Below are positions 8,506-20,000 of a stretch of DNA of 64,000 nt, in pieces; the stretch's first letter is position 1; each line of letters opens with the position of its first letter. A program made the translations under genes and the position numbers. The stretch comes from Acidobacteria bacterium AB60. GTDB taxonomy: Bacteria; Acidobacteriota; Terriglobia; Terriglobales; Acidobacteriaceae. The stretch covers positions 124,001 to 188,000 of the forward strand of contig VANK01000011.1 of the NCBI GenBank assembly GCA_008682415.1. The letters are read 5' to 3'. Under the pieces are notes generated by a model. The model was not told the origin of the DNA and made no database searches. It saw only the letters and a program-made list of their open reading frames with translations.

Positions 8506-8611
8506 GCGCTTGCAGCCTGGCCGGGATGATGGCGGGAACTGGCAGACGCAGCGGACCCGTCTCCAGATCAGATTCTCCGGATCAGATTTTGTATGGTCTA
8601 ATGGTGATGTT

Positions 8612-8698
8612 GGCTTGATGGCGGAATCGGCATACGCGGTGGTCTCAAAAACCATTGGGAGCAATCCCGTGTGGGTTCAAGTCCCACTCAAGCCACCA
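8612..8698 (+). tRNA. tRNA-Leu (anticodon CAA)
   Basis: A complete class II tRNA of 87 nt. The acceptor GGCTTGA pairs with TCAAGCC. The anticodon loop is CTCAAAA with CAA at 8646-8648. The long variable arm (GGGAGCAATCCC) is typical of leucine tRNAs. The T arm is GTGGG TTCAAGT CCCAC. The discriminator A and CCA are encoded. It lies about 110 bp past hamB. Confidence 0.95.
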
Positions 8699-8870
8699 GA
8701 TTCAATCCCGCCCTCTGCCTTCCCCCCAAAAACCAATGCAAATGATTCCCCAAGTGGTCAGTCGGGGCCGAGGCTGATCCTCGCAAAAAAAAGGTCGAAA
8801 TTTACACATTTTCTTCCACAGTTCTCCGTATCTGCCTTTTAAGATATAGATAATAAGACGTTTACGGATG

Positions 8871-8937
8871 TACTTGGAGGACTCAAAATCCGCCGACCCT
8901 TGCGGTCATGGGGGTTCGACCCCCCCTCCCGGCACCA
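8871..8937 (+). pseudogene. tRNA-Leu-like 3' remnant, attachment-site copy A
   Basis: This is the 3' part of a class II tRNA: half an anticodon arm (GGA CTCAAAA TCC), a variable arm with GACC/GGTC stem, T arm GGGGG TTCGACC CCCCC, then TCCCGGC A CCA. The 5' half, which should start GCCGGGA, is absent. Upstream sequence is AT-rich and unrelated to tRNA. Such 3' tRNA copies are the usual scar of tyrosine-recombinase integration. The sequence differs from the intact tRNA-Leu at 8612, so it derives from another leucine isoacceptor gene. Confidence 0.65.
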
Positions 8938-9373
8938 TGCATAAGATATTTAAAATTAACAGCTTAATAAGCGTGCAAAACCTTTGTGCCCAAAATTTGT
9001 GCCCAGACTGAGCCCAGGTTTCCCCCTCATCGGCAGCACGCACATCAGACTGAGACCGCGCTGAGTCGACGTTGCCATTCATTCGTCTTCCATACATCGG
9101 ATTGAACCGCGAGGTTGCAAAACTCTCAATCGGAGTTGTCACACCCCCTGCTGCAGATCAGCGTTGCAGCCGCGGTAAAGCTAGCTCAGGCTGACCGCTG
9201 ATAACGGGCGATGATCCGGGGCCCGGGAAATGAGATCCGCTAAATCGCACCCAGGATAACTGACTGACTCTTCAGATCATTCCTTGGCGAGGGCCGAAAG
9301 GCCGCAGAACAGATCGGTTTGTTAGATGCCCCGTTATTAGCGGCGGATCGACGACACTCAAGTGTCCGAGATG
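8911..9373. repeat. Direct repeat A (element left end)
   Basis: From the tRNA T arm onward, this stretch is related along about 430-460 bp to 21857-22282 in the same orientation. Identity is highest at both ends (CATAAGATATTTAAA, GCTTAATAAGCGTGCAAAACC; GCGGCGGATCGACGACACTC) and patchier between. Both copies contain iterated TTGTGCCCA. No intact gene is seen in either. Interpreted as the shared left end of two related integrative elements. Confidence 0.75.
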
Positions 9374-9450
9374 CCGATTTTACGGCAATGTGGCCGGCTC
9401 TCATCTCAAGCCCGACGTTATCTACGGGAGGACCGAAGCGTGCTCAGTCG

Positions 9451-12400
9451 TCAGTTGATCGTGACAGTTATGGTGTTCGAAGGCGAGCTACCAGGATTCA
9501 CGGCGATGACCGAGACGCTGCCAGATAGGGCAATATCACTTGCTGGAATGGCCACCGTGATATGGCCTGAGTCCACCACCGTGGTGGTGCGATAGCTGCC
9601 ATTCCACGTCACGGCCGCACCTGGAACGAAGTTCGACCCGGTCAACGTGAGGAGAGTATTCCCTGTGCCGTGCGCGATGGGTTTCAAGGCAACGCTCAAG
9701 ACTGGCGCAGCATTGGTGTTCAATAGTTCCGGGAGCACCAACGGTCCGCGCACAAAGTAGAGAGTATCGTTCGTGAGCAGGGCCAGGCCGTCTTGCCCCC
9801 AGCGCACCACATCCTGGACGGAATACCCTATTCCATTTTCGATCGTGGCGAACGGCATCACAAGAGAGGTAGACGGCATGAATGTCGTCAGGTCATATCC
9901 GGAGATGGTATCGAATGGTTGGTTGTACTGGCTCGCCGGGGAGTTGGTGAGGAAGTATGCCATGCCCAGAGCACTGTCGGCCTCGAAGTCCTTCACTCCG
10001 GTGGCATAGTTGCTGCGAGAGGTGAGTCCTTCGAAGACTCCCAACTGAGTTAACGGAATCGTTCCCGTTGACGAGACGCCCCCGCCCTCCGAGACCAAGA
10101 CGTCGCCGCTCAGCTTGTAGCAATTTTGGTTCTGGACGATTGATCCGATTGCATAGGGGTAAGAGCCATTCAGGAGCCCGCTCGTCGTGACGGCGTACTC
10201 CTCCACCTCACTCGGGCTTGTATACAGGTCGAGGGCCAGCAGGTTCTGCGCGTTTGGAAATGCGAGGCACGTACCGGTATAGGAGCCGGTTGTACTCCCT
10301 CGGCGCGTCCCAGTCTTTGCCACCGGATCGAAATCAAAGATCGAAATCCCTGGGTACTCGCCTTCGTCCACTGCCACCGTGTTCTCAGAGCCTGGTTGTA
10401 CTGCCAGATCGCGAAGGCCCGCGTTGTAGCCGTCCGGCTGGAATCCCTGCACGGAAAAATCGGCCTGCTGCGTCAGCATATTAAAACGCATTACGGCCCC
10501 GCTCGTTGCACCGGGGACGAGGGCGTACAAACTGTTCCCGTTGGTCGACAGGGCCAGCACAGTCGGTTTGCCGCCGGCAGCTACAGGGGGTCCCACTGAT
10601 CCCGTCGCCGGATCAATTGCCACAATCGAGTTTGCGGCCAAGGTCGATGATCCGGTCGACACAGAGGCCATGATCTTCCGCGAGTAAGGATCGAACACAA
10701 TATGATTGGCCCCCAGCTTTACGGTAGAAAAGATACTGAGAGGCAGTGCCGCTGATATGCCTCCACCCGGACGCGGATTTGAGATTGAGATCGTCGCCCA
10801 CCCAAGGGTCTTGAGATATGAGGCGGGCACAGTGGCTTGCAATTCCGTAGAGCCGATCGCGGTTGTCGCCAACGGATTGCCATTGAGCAGGACGACCGCC
10901 CCGGCGGCAAAATTCGAGCCGGTCAACGTGATCTCTGTGTCGCTCGAGCCACTCAGGATGGCTTGTGGCGACATCCCCGTGATCACTGGCTTCAGATTGA
11001 ACGCCGCTCCGGTGATCGTCAGGTTCGATGTCGCGACGTTATCGTTCCCATGCGGATCGTTTTCCGACGCGCTCGCCTGCGTCGTCATCACCGCGGTCCC
11101 GGGGTTCGTTTGCTGGACTGTGAAGGTGACCGTGGTCGATGCCCCGTTGCTCAGGGTCGCCAGGTTGCAAACAACGGTGGTTGTTCCTGCGCACGTTCCC
11201 GATGTTGACGCTACCGATGTGAGGACTCCTGTGCTCGGGACCGTCGTCACCAGCGCCACGCTCGATGCCGCATTTGGCCCCTGATTCGTAATCTTCACGG
11301 TATAGGTGGTTGCGCTACCCGTGCTGTTCGATCCTGAAGTCGACAACGCCACGCCCAGATCGGCATTCGTGGTCGACAGATCGCGCACCATGCTCGCGCG
11401 TAGGCTCATGAATCCGCCCGTGGTGCGGTACGCGAGCCCATCGCTTCCCCACCGTGTGAGGCGGTTCCCGGTTGGCCCTTCAATCATGTAGGGAGCGCGA
11501 GCAGTCGGATTCGCGGACTGTATCGGCGCAGCCGGCGCCAGCGCGAAGTCCGACAACCTGAACGCCTGCAACTGGAACCCGTCAGAATACCAACCGCCCT
11601 CCAGCACGAACGCGAGCCCCAGAGTAGAGTCCACTGCCGTTGAGCCCTGCGCCAGCACGCTGCCGCTCGAGTAGAAAGACCCAAGCAACGTCGCGTCTTC
11701 GGCGTTGTACACCTGTCCGAAGTCGGTGTAGAGGCTGCCATTCACCACGGTGATTTCGTTGTTGTTCTGGCTGGCATACTGGTTGCTGTTGTAGCCCACC
11801 AGAAATTTCTGACTCAGTCCGGATGCGTCGTACGTGTAGGTTGCGTATCCCTGACCGCCACCCTGCTGTGACCCTGCAGCGTAAAGCTCTTGCTTGTTGC
11901 TGTCGACCGCCAGGCCCCACGGGCCACTAGCGAAGAACGTAGCCTGAGCCGGCGCCCCGCGGATCGCCCCGCTGTCGTAGATTGCCAGAGCCTGCCCCGC
12001 GAACACCGCGGGTGTGGCCACAACAACCGAGTTGGGCTGGTTGGGAACCGGCACCAGGGCCGAAGCCGCAAAGCCAAGAGACCCCTGCACCGTCGTAAAC
12101 TGAGCCCCGGGAATACCAGTTTGCAGATCCAGTCTCCGAACGGCCGACGCCCCATCCAGCGCGACCCACAAGTATCGCCCATCCGCCGTGATCGCCAATT
12201 GATCGGGCTCCGCACCTATCGGAATGGGTGTACCCAGGTTCCCGGTGAGAGGATCGACAGACACGATGCTGTTCCCATACGGCACTCCGGCCGAACTCGG
12301 CACTGACAGGTAAAAGAGCCCGTTTACCGGGTTGTACGCCATACTGTTGTTCACGATCGGAACATACGCGGTGAGATACTGCGTGGTACTGGTGCCCCCT

Positions 12401-13866
12401 CCCGGCCCCGGCGTCGTCACCACCAGCGCGAACACGCCCGGCATTCTGAGAATTGAAGCCGGAACCTGTGCGGTCAATGTTGTTGAGTTAGTGAATCCGG
12501 TTGGCTGTGTCGTCCCGTCGATTGAGATCACAGACAGGCTGGTAAATCCGCTCCCCGACACCGTAATCGTTGTCGGCGTATTCAGAGGAATTGCAGTCGG
12601 GCTGATCCCCGTTACCGTTGGGTAAGGATAGACGTCGATCGTCACCGTCGCCGCGTTTGAGAGCGAGGGACTCGCGCCCGGCGTACTTACCGTCACGCTC
12701 GCCGTACCCGTTGCGGTGAGGTCCGCTGCCGGTACGGTTGCGGTTAAAGTTGTTCCATCCGAAGATCCGGTGATCCCCACAAGCGTGAGCGGTACCCCAT
12801 TCCAGTACACCACCGAGTTGTTTGAGAATCCCCTTCCGGCGACGCTGATCTGCGTATCGGGCGAGCCCTCAAGAATCTGAGACGGCGTAACCGTGGAGAT
12901 CACAGGAGCGGGAGTGGCGGAGCCGATCGTGAGTACCGCGGGGGGCGATGTGCCTCCTCCCGGCTGCGGATTGGTCACCGTCACTGAGAGCGTTGTTGCT
13001 GCCGCCTGATCCGCTACGGTCGCTGTAAATGTCAGCGCGCTCGGGTTGACATAGACATCCGATCGCGTGCTGCCATTCACCATCACCACGGAATTGGGCA
13101 GGAACGAGTTTCCTGTCACCGTGATGGTCGCCGGAGATGTCGCACCCACCGACAGAATGGAAGGTGAAAGGGTGATGGGACCGACCGCAGGATTATTCAC
13201 CGTGAGCACAACTGCCGCGGAGGTACCCCCACCCGGCGCCGGGTTGACCGCGGCCAGCGAAAGAGAACCGGCGGCCGAAAAGTCGGCAGCCGTCAAAGTT
13301 GCGATTAACTGGGTTGCGCTGACATAAGTCGTTGGTCGCGCACTCCCATTCACATTGATCAGGGTCGCGGGAACAAATCCGGTACCCGTAACCGTGATCA
13401 CTGAAGCGCTTGAGGCCGTGAGCGCCGTATCAGGTGAAATCGAGCTGATTGCCGGAATAGGATTCTCCACCATGACGTTCACCGGAGCTCCCGTCTCACT
13501 GCTCACCGATCCGTTCCGCACAACGACTGCCAGCTGGCCCCCGCTTACAATCTGCGCGGCAGGAATCGCCGCAGTCAGCTTCGCGCCGCTCACGTAGGTT
13601 GTGGTCTCGGCGACTCCGTTCAAATCAACAATCGAGGTGGAGACGAATCCTGTTCCGTTGACCGTGAGCGTCAGGGCGCCTGACCCCGCCAACACGCTCG
13701 TGGGGCTAATCGAGGTGATCGCGGGAGTCGGGGGATTTCGGTTTCCGGCCGTTGTTCCAGAGGAACCACTCCCTCCACAACTCGCGAGAATCAGGATCAT
13801 AGTGATGCCAAGGCATGGAGCAAGAAGCCGTAAGCAGTGCATTGTTCGAACACCGTTGGATTTCAT
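9451..13866 (-). CDS. Large lipoprotein with IPT/TIG, DUF11 and beta-propeller domains
   Basis: About 1470 aa. The N-terminus has a signal peptide and lipobox (ILILASCGG), so the protein should be anchored in a membrane and face the periplasm or surface. Domains in order: about five IPT/TIG Ig-like repeats (signatures such as ITSISPTSVLAGS and TVTGTGF), a YVTN-like beta-propeller (about 500-800), a DUF11 repeat (ADLGVALST...YTVKITNQGPNAASS), another IPT/TIG, a second propeller (about 1060-1370) and a last IPT/TIG. Start: ATG at 13866 with AAGGA upstream; GTG 13875 and ATG 13842 are alternatives. Such proteins are common in Acidobacteriota and likely mediate adhesion or binding. The ligand is unknown. 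Confidence 0.8.
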   Translation of the reverse strand: MKSNGVRTMHCLRLLAPCLGITMILILASCGGSGSSGTTAGNRNPPTPAITSISPTSVLAGSGALTLTVNGTGFVSTSIVDLNGVAETTTYVSGAKLTAAIPAAQIVSGGQLAVVVRNGSVSSETGAPVNVMVENPIPAISSISPDTALTASSASVITVTGTGFVPATLINVNGSARPTTYVSATQLIATLTAADFSAAGSLSLAAVNPAPGGGTSAAVVLTVNNPAVGPITLSPSILSVGATSPATITVTGNSFLPNSVVMVNGSTRSDVYVNPSALTFTATVADQAAATTLSVTVTNPQPGGGTSPPAVLTIGSATPAPVISTVTPSQILEGSPDTQISVAGRGFSNNSVVYWNGVPLTLVGITGSSDGTTLTATVPAADLTATGTASVTVSTPGASPSLSNAATVTIDVYPYPTVTGISPTAIPLNTPTTITVSGSGFTSLSVISIDGTTQPTGFTNSTTLTAQVPASILRMPGVFALVVTTPGPGGGTSTTQYLTAYVPIVNNSMAYNPVNGLFYLSVPSSAGVPYGNSIVSVDPLTGNLGTPIPIGAEPDQLAITADGRYLWVALDGASAVRRLDLQTGIPGAQFTTVQGSLGFAASALVPVPNQPNSVVVATPAVFAGQALAIYDSGAIRGAPAQATFFASGPWGLAVDSNKQELYAAGSQQGGGQGYATYTYDASGLSQKFLVGYNSNQYASQNNNEITVVNGSLYTDFGQVYNAEDATLLGSFYSSGSVLAQGSTAVDSTLGLAFVLEGGWYSDGFQLQAFRLSDFALAPAAPIQSANPTARAPYMIEGPTGNRLTRWGSDGLAYRTTGGFMSLRASMVRDLSTTNADLGVALSTSGSNSTGSATTYTVKITNQGPNAASSVALVTTVPSTGVLTSVASTSGTCAGTTTVVCNLATLSNGASTTVTFTVQQTNPGTAVMTTQASASENDPHGNDNVATSNLTITGAAFNLKPVITGMSPQAILSGSSDTEITLTGSNFAAGAVVLLNGNPLATTAIGSTELQATVPASYLKTLGWATISISNPRPGGGISAALPLSIFSTVKLGANHIVFDPYSRKIMASVSTGSSTLAANSIVAIDPATGSVGPPVAAGGKPTVLALSTNGNSLYALVPGATSGAVMRFNMLTQQADFSVQGFQPDGYNAGLRDLAVQPGSENTVAVDEGEYPGISIFDFDPVAKTGTRRGSTTGSYTGTCLAFPNAQNLLALDLYTSPSEVEEYAVTTSGLLNGSYPYAIGSIVQNQNCYKLSGDVLVSEGGGVSSTGTIPLTQLGVFEGLTSRSNYATGVKDFEADSALGMAYFLTNSPASQYNQPFDTISGYDLTTFMPSTSLVMPFATIENGIGYSVQDVVRWGQDGLALLTNDTLYFVRGPLVLPELLNTNAAPVLSVALKPIAHGTGNTLLTLTGSNFVPGAAVTWNGSYRTTTVVDSGHITVAIPASDIALSGSVSVIAVNPGSSPSNTITVTIN

Positions 13867-14001
13867 ATCAAGCACGCGTCCTTGAATGCCGGAATGCTTC
13901 CGCTACTTCCTTGAGCCAGGCTGATCGTCATCTATTTCCGCGCTCCAATGCGCCAGGGTTAAAGGAGGCCAGACGCGAGTTCCTCGTTCTCGTGCGACGA
14001 T

Positions 14002-17000
14002 TCACGGTTGGACCGTTAACGTCAGAGTCGTCGTCTGCGTCAGTTTTCCGGACGTGGCTGTCACTGTCAGCGTGTAGGTCTGGGGAGAAGCATGGGGCTG
14101 ACTGCTTGACCCTCCACATCCAGTAATAGTCGCGCCGATCGTTAGATTGGCGACGGCGAAGAGAAGCAGCGACAGGCGGGCCCGCCAACGTTTGCGGATA
14201 CCGCCCGCAAGCGGAAGCAGCATCAGTCCGAGCGAAAGAGGCGCGATCCCACGCCCGTACGGCCGTTCAAATCCTTGCACCGCCGCGCTGGCCGGAAGCG
14301 ACACGGTCAAGGTCACGGTGGTGGCTCCCGCACCTGCCGCCAAAGTGGAGGGGGAGAAGGTTGCCGTTGCGCCCGCAGGCAGTCCGCCGATCGAGAATGT
14401 GAGCGCACTGCCCGCCGGAGGATTCACGGCAAGAGTAAATTTCGCCTGTCCTCCGGGCGGGGCAGTTGCAGTCGATGAGGAGCCGCTCGCGGGCGCGATC
14501 GTGAAGGTCACAACATCCTGGGTGAGTGCGGCGCTGGTGACCGGCGCGAATTGGGAGTCTCCCGAGTAGACAGCCGAGATGGAATGTGAACCGGCCGCAA
14601 GTGCCGAGGTAGTGTAGGTCGCCAAGCCGTTGCTCAGAGTTCCGGTTCCCAGTTGCGCAGTCCCGTCCGAGAAGGTGACGGTTCCCGATGGCGAAGCAAC
14701 GCTCGACGAGACGCTTACCGTGAAGGTCACGGGGGTTCCTGCAATGGACGGGTTCGCTGACGAGTTCACGGCACCCATGCCGGGCGCAGTCCTCGCGTCG
14801 ATCACGTAGTTTGCCGACGCCACGGCACTCGCTGTGTAACCGGATGCCACGGCGATGGCCTGGAAGGTCTCGGACGAGGACACCGCGATGGGCCCGGTGT
14901 AGAGCGTTGAAGCCGTGCCAGGTGTGGATCCGTCGGTGGTGTAATAGATGGACGCGCCAGGTGTGGCATCTGTGATTGCTAAGGTCTGCGCTTTGGTGTA
15001 GGTTCCCGCTGCCAGGCTGAGCGCGGGCGTCGCTGCGGGAGTGGCGGGGCCCACCCTGCGCACACGGTAGTTGCACGAGTCGGCGATGAAAAGGTACCCA
15101 GCCTTGTCGAAGGCCAGCCCAGCGGGTGCGCAGAGTTCCGCCATGCTCGCCGCTCCACCATCTCCGCTAAAGCCGTTATAGCCGATCCCCACGACCCTGG
15201 TGATCGTGCCTCCGCCTGCGGGTACCATTCGGATCCCGTCTACGGAGTTAGACAGATACAGATTGTCTGACGAATCTACGGCAAGACCGGATGCGGAAAT
15301 CTCTGCCGCAATCGCGGCGCCCCCGTCTCCAGTCGCTCCATTGTCTCCATTGCCGGCGAACGTAGTGATGATCCCGGTTTGGGCGTCGACCACGCGCACG
15401 CGCCCCCCGTTCTGCTCGCCGATATAGAGATTTCCTTTGCTGTCGAAGACGACCGACCCTGGATAACTCAGGGTTGCCGATGTGGCAGGGCCGCCGTCGC
15501 CCAGGCCATTCAAGCCGCCGCCGGCAACAGTAGTGATGATTCCGGTTGCGAGGGAGACCTTGCGTATCCGTCCGTTATTTCCATCCGCGATATAGAGGTC
15601 TCCCGCCTTATCGAAGCCCAGGCTATTGGGATAAATCGATGCCTGGGTCGCCGGTCCCCCGTCACCGAGGGTCCCAGGCGGCACTCCTCCTGCGAAGACA
15701 GCCATCATGCCCGTGCTCGCATCCACTTTCAGCACGGCTTCGAAGTTGGAGTCGGAGATGTACAGGTTACCCGCCTTGTCCACGGCAAGCTGCTGCGGAA
15801 AGCCCAGCGCTGTGCTCGCTGCCGGGCCGGCAGGCAGAACGTAAGCGTGCACGCCGGGGATACCCGCAGCCACGCTGATGTTTCCGGTTGCAGCAGAAAC
15901 CTTCCAGACCACGGCTTCATTCTGGTCGGCTATGTAGAGATTTCCTTGGCCATCGAATGCAATCCCGGTCGGGTAAGCCAATCCGGTTGCAACTGCAGGT
16001 CCTCCGATGCCTGACGCAACGGTAGTGCCGTTCCCGGCATAGGTACTAATGATCGTCGGAGGAACGCTCGTAATCGTGTACGCCGCTGTGACTATATTGC
16101 TGGGCAGGTATCCCGGTGCAACCGCCACTGCCTGGATGGTCGCCGAGCTCGCAATCCCAATCGGGCGGAAGTAGCTCTGTCCCACCGGTGCCGGCACCTC
16201 GCCATTCACGCTCACGAAGATCTGAGCCCCGGGCGTTGCGTCGGTCATGGTCAGATTTTGCGCAGTGTTGTACGTCCCTGCTGCAAGGCTGAAGGTCGGC
16301 GCCGCTGTGGCCGTCCCAGGAGGCGCAGTGGCGAGGGTCAATTTGCGCACTCTGCCTTCGCTCTCAGCAACGTAGACATTGCCCTGACTGTCGACCGTGA
16401 CCCCTGTGTCCCAACACAGCCCCGACTCCGCCGCTGGACCGCCATCTCCACTCAGGGTCGTACACCACCGGGGATGTCCGGAAATCGTGTTGATGTTTCC
16501 ATCGGCTGCTGTCACCTCGCGCAGCACATAGTTGTAGGTGTCCGCAATGTAGAGATTGCCGGCAGAGTCGACGGCCACGCCCATAGGATCGTAAAGTTTC
16601 GCGCTGGTTGCTGGACCTCCGTCTCCGCTGTATCCCCCAGCGTTATACCCGCCTTGACCGGCCACCGTCGTGATGATGCCGGTCGCTGCGGTTACCTTAC
16701 GGATAGCTGAGTTCCATGTGTCGGCGATGAACAGATTCCCGGATTTATCGATCGCAAGGCCCTCGACTCCCGCGAGAAATGCATTTGTGGCAGGGCCGCC
16801 GTCGCCCGAGAAACCAGAGAACCCACTGCCGGCAACGGTGTTGATGATGCCGGTGCTCGCGGTTACCATGCGCACGCGCGTCTGATCGCCGATGTACAGA
16901 TTGCCCGCACTGTCTATTGCGATTCCCTGCGGATAATAGAGCTTTGCGTCCGTGGCAGGGCCGCCGTCGCCCAAAGCAGAGGCCGTGGTGCTGCCGGCAT

Positions 17001-20000
17001 AGGTTGTGATTATTCCTGACGCGGCGTCCACGCGCCGGATCGCTCGATTGCCTTGGTCATTGATGAAAAGGTTGCCGGAAGAGTCGATTGCGATGGCCTG
17101 TGGAAAGTCCAGTTCCGCGCTGGTCGCCGCGCCACCATCGCCACTGTAGCCGCCAACTCCGGTTCCGGCCACAGTGGAGATAATCCCCGTGGCGGCACTC
17201 ACCTTTCGCACCAGGTGATTACCGGTGTCGGCAATGTAGAGATTGCCGACACCATCCATCGCCGTGCTGCCCGGACTATTGAGAGTCGCCAGGACGGCCG
17301 GTCCGCCGTCACCACTAAATCCCCAAAAACCATTACCGGCGACGGTGTAGATAAAGCGGCTCTGCGAAGATTGAATGAAAAACTGAGCATTCACCGAAGG
17401 ACCGGGGCTGTAACCTCCGCTCGCGGCGATGGCTGCAATGGTTCCCGATGTGGAGACTGTGATGGGCCCGGAGTAGACGGTCGAGTTGACGCTCGGGGAG
17501 GTTCCGTCCGTTGTGTAGTAAATGGTGACACCCGGCGCCGAATCCGTGATGGTCACGGTTTGCGGGCCAGCGAAGACCCCACCGGACGGCGAGATGACAG
17601 GAGCAGGCGCCTTGGGAAAATTCAGATTGAATGTGACGGTCGTGGTAGTGCTCGGGAAATACCCCGTTTCGCTGGCGTACGCAGAAATCGATTCGATTCC
17701 TCCCGTACTGAGTGAAATCGGCCCGGTGTAAGGAACGTATCCAGCGGTGTTGAAGACGCCGGAAGCCAGGTAGTAGATGGTGGCGCCCGGGATTGCTTCC
17801 GTCATCGTAACCGTCTGCACAGAGGAGAAGGTTCCACCGGTTGGAGTAATGGTCACCGGTTTGAGACCTGCGTCGAGTGCAGCCGTTGCGGAGATGACCG
17901 CGGGATAGTGACTGTCGCCGAGGTAGCTTGCTTCCACGTTGTGCGTGCCCGCACCCACCGGGGCTACACCGGTCAACGTCGCTGTTGCTGTCTGGGTTGG
18001 CTCCGTAGCAAGGATCGTCGCCGTGGCCTGATTTTTCAAAAGTACGACTAAATCCGGAACGCCGTCCTCGCTAAAATCAGCGGCTACGGCGGCGAACGGA
18101 CTGTACCCGAGCTCGCCCACAGCTGGAGTGGTTGCCGTGACCGTAAACGTGCCGTCGCCTGCACCAATCAGGAGCACGATCCGGTCGTTGTAGTTATCGA
18201 TTCCTGCCAGATCCAGCTTGCCGTCGTGGTTGAAGTCGCCCACTTGGAGGCTGTAGAGCTCGCTCGGGACGGCTATCGGGCTTGCCGAGGTTTCTTTGAA
18301 TGTTCCGTCCCCGTTGCCCAGTGCGATCTGGACGCCGTTCAGACCCGAGAACGCAAGGTCCAGCACGCCATCTTCATTGAAATCTCCCACAACGATGGAC
18401 TTGGGGAAGTATTCCAACGTGAACGAGGTCAGGTTGGCCGTAAACGTCCCATCGCCCTTTCCGAGGAAGATGGTAGGGCTACCGCCGAAAACGAAGTAGT
18501 TTGTTGCGGCCAGATCCGGAATGCCGTCGCCATTGAAATCCCCGGCTGCAATCAAGCCCAGGTCGCTCGTGGGCGCCAGGGTCGATCCAGCCGGTGTGAA
18601 TGTCCCATCCCCGTGACCAAGGAGAATCGTGATGCCGCAAGCGTTCACACAATTCCCTGCCAGCGCCAGGTCAAGCTTGCCGTCGCCATTGAAGTCGGCC
18701 GCGGTCATCATCCCCGCATAGACATCGCCGCCGGTGATGGGCTGGACGTTCGCCACGCTGGTTTGAGGGCTTCCGAACGTGCCGTCGCCATTTCCGGCGA
18801 AGACCGTAACGCTGCTGGTGTAGCTATAGTCGGCACTCAGGACGACGATGTCCGCTTTGCCATCGCCATTGAAGTCACCGGTGATCATGCTGGGAGCAAT
18901 CGAGCTGTTGACTCCCGTGGCGATCGAAATCCCAGTACTGAACGTACCATCGCCCTTACCCGTAAGGATGGTGATCGAGTACGGACCCCCATAGATGCTG
19001 GACGACCAGAGTATGGCGAGGTCCGGAATACCGTCCTGGTTGAAGTCGCCAGTGACCTCGCTGACCAGATTGTCGCCAATGGAAGGCGTCTGGGACATGA
19101 TCCAGCCGGTTCCCGGGCTGGCGCTTCCGAGGGTCGCCGTGCCCAAATTGGTGTTGCTGAAGCTTGTATCGATGAAGGAGACATCTCCGGTGGGAGGCGC
19201 TGTCCCTCCGAACCCGATGACCGTCGCTGTAAGCGAGTAGTCTCCCGTGTAGCCGCCGACGGAAAGCGAGCTTGCGTCGGAGTACACGGCCGGCGGGGCC
19301 GGGCCCACAGTGAGCGGCGCGGAACCTGATGAACTGCTGAGTCCGCTGCCATTCTCAATAAACACGGCTCTATAGCTGTGCGTTCCGGGACCGGGCACGA
19401 ACTTGAACGCCGCAACACCTGCGGCGGAAAGAGCCACCGTTCCGACCAGGTGGATATCCGAGCATGCCGGCGCGGAAGCATCGCAGAAGTTTACTTGCCC
19501 AGCCGTGACTGGGCTTGCCCCGGCATTCACGGTCGCACTGAGCGTGATCACAGTTCCTGGAGCAACCGAAGAAACCGTCGTTCCACTCGAGGCGATGGTG
19601 AGAGACGTAGTGGTAGCCGGAGGAGCACCCCACAGAGGCAAGGTACCGGACGTGCTGGCTTTGTATCGTGAATCTCCTTGATAGCTGGCGTCCGCAAGAT
19701 GCGTACCCGGCGCAGGGAGCGACACAGTTGCCGAGGCGCTGGCCGTCTCGGTGGGCAAATTGAGCGAATCCTGAACCGTGCGGCCGCCCCCATCGATCCA
19801 CAGCGCATCGGGCCAACCGTCCCCGTTGAAGTCAGCAACGATGAGCGGTCCGCTGAAATACAGCTGGAGCGTGAAGGTTGCGGGCGTCGGAACGAAGCTC
19901 CCGTCTCCCTTCCCTAACAGCGTCCCGCCGGTCGTGGCGTTCGGGATGGCGTATACGATGTCCGGTACCCCATCGAGATCGAGATCCGCGATCGTGAAGC

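Noticed and set aside
8961..9015. Iterated TTGTGCCCA units considered as a CRISPR or iteron array
   Set aside because: Only two or three short, irregular copies with no spacer regularity; no CRISPR array is seen anywhere in the window.
8906..9142. Minus-strand ORF ending ...MVPGGGVEPP
   Set aside because: That peptide is the reverse translation of a tRNA T arm and CCA end, a common false gene next to tRNA remnants.
9319..9528. Plus-strand ORF within and after direct repeat A
   Set aside because: Not preserved in repeat B and runs into the 3' end of the TIG protein gene on the other strand.
18226..19329. 367-codon open frame antisense to the giant FG-GAP protein
   Set aside because: It mirrors the repeated FG-GAP codons and has repetitive charged composition with no family signature.
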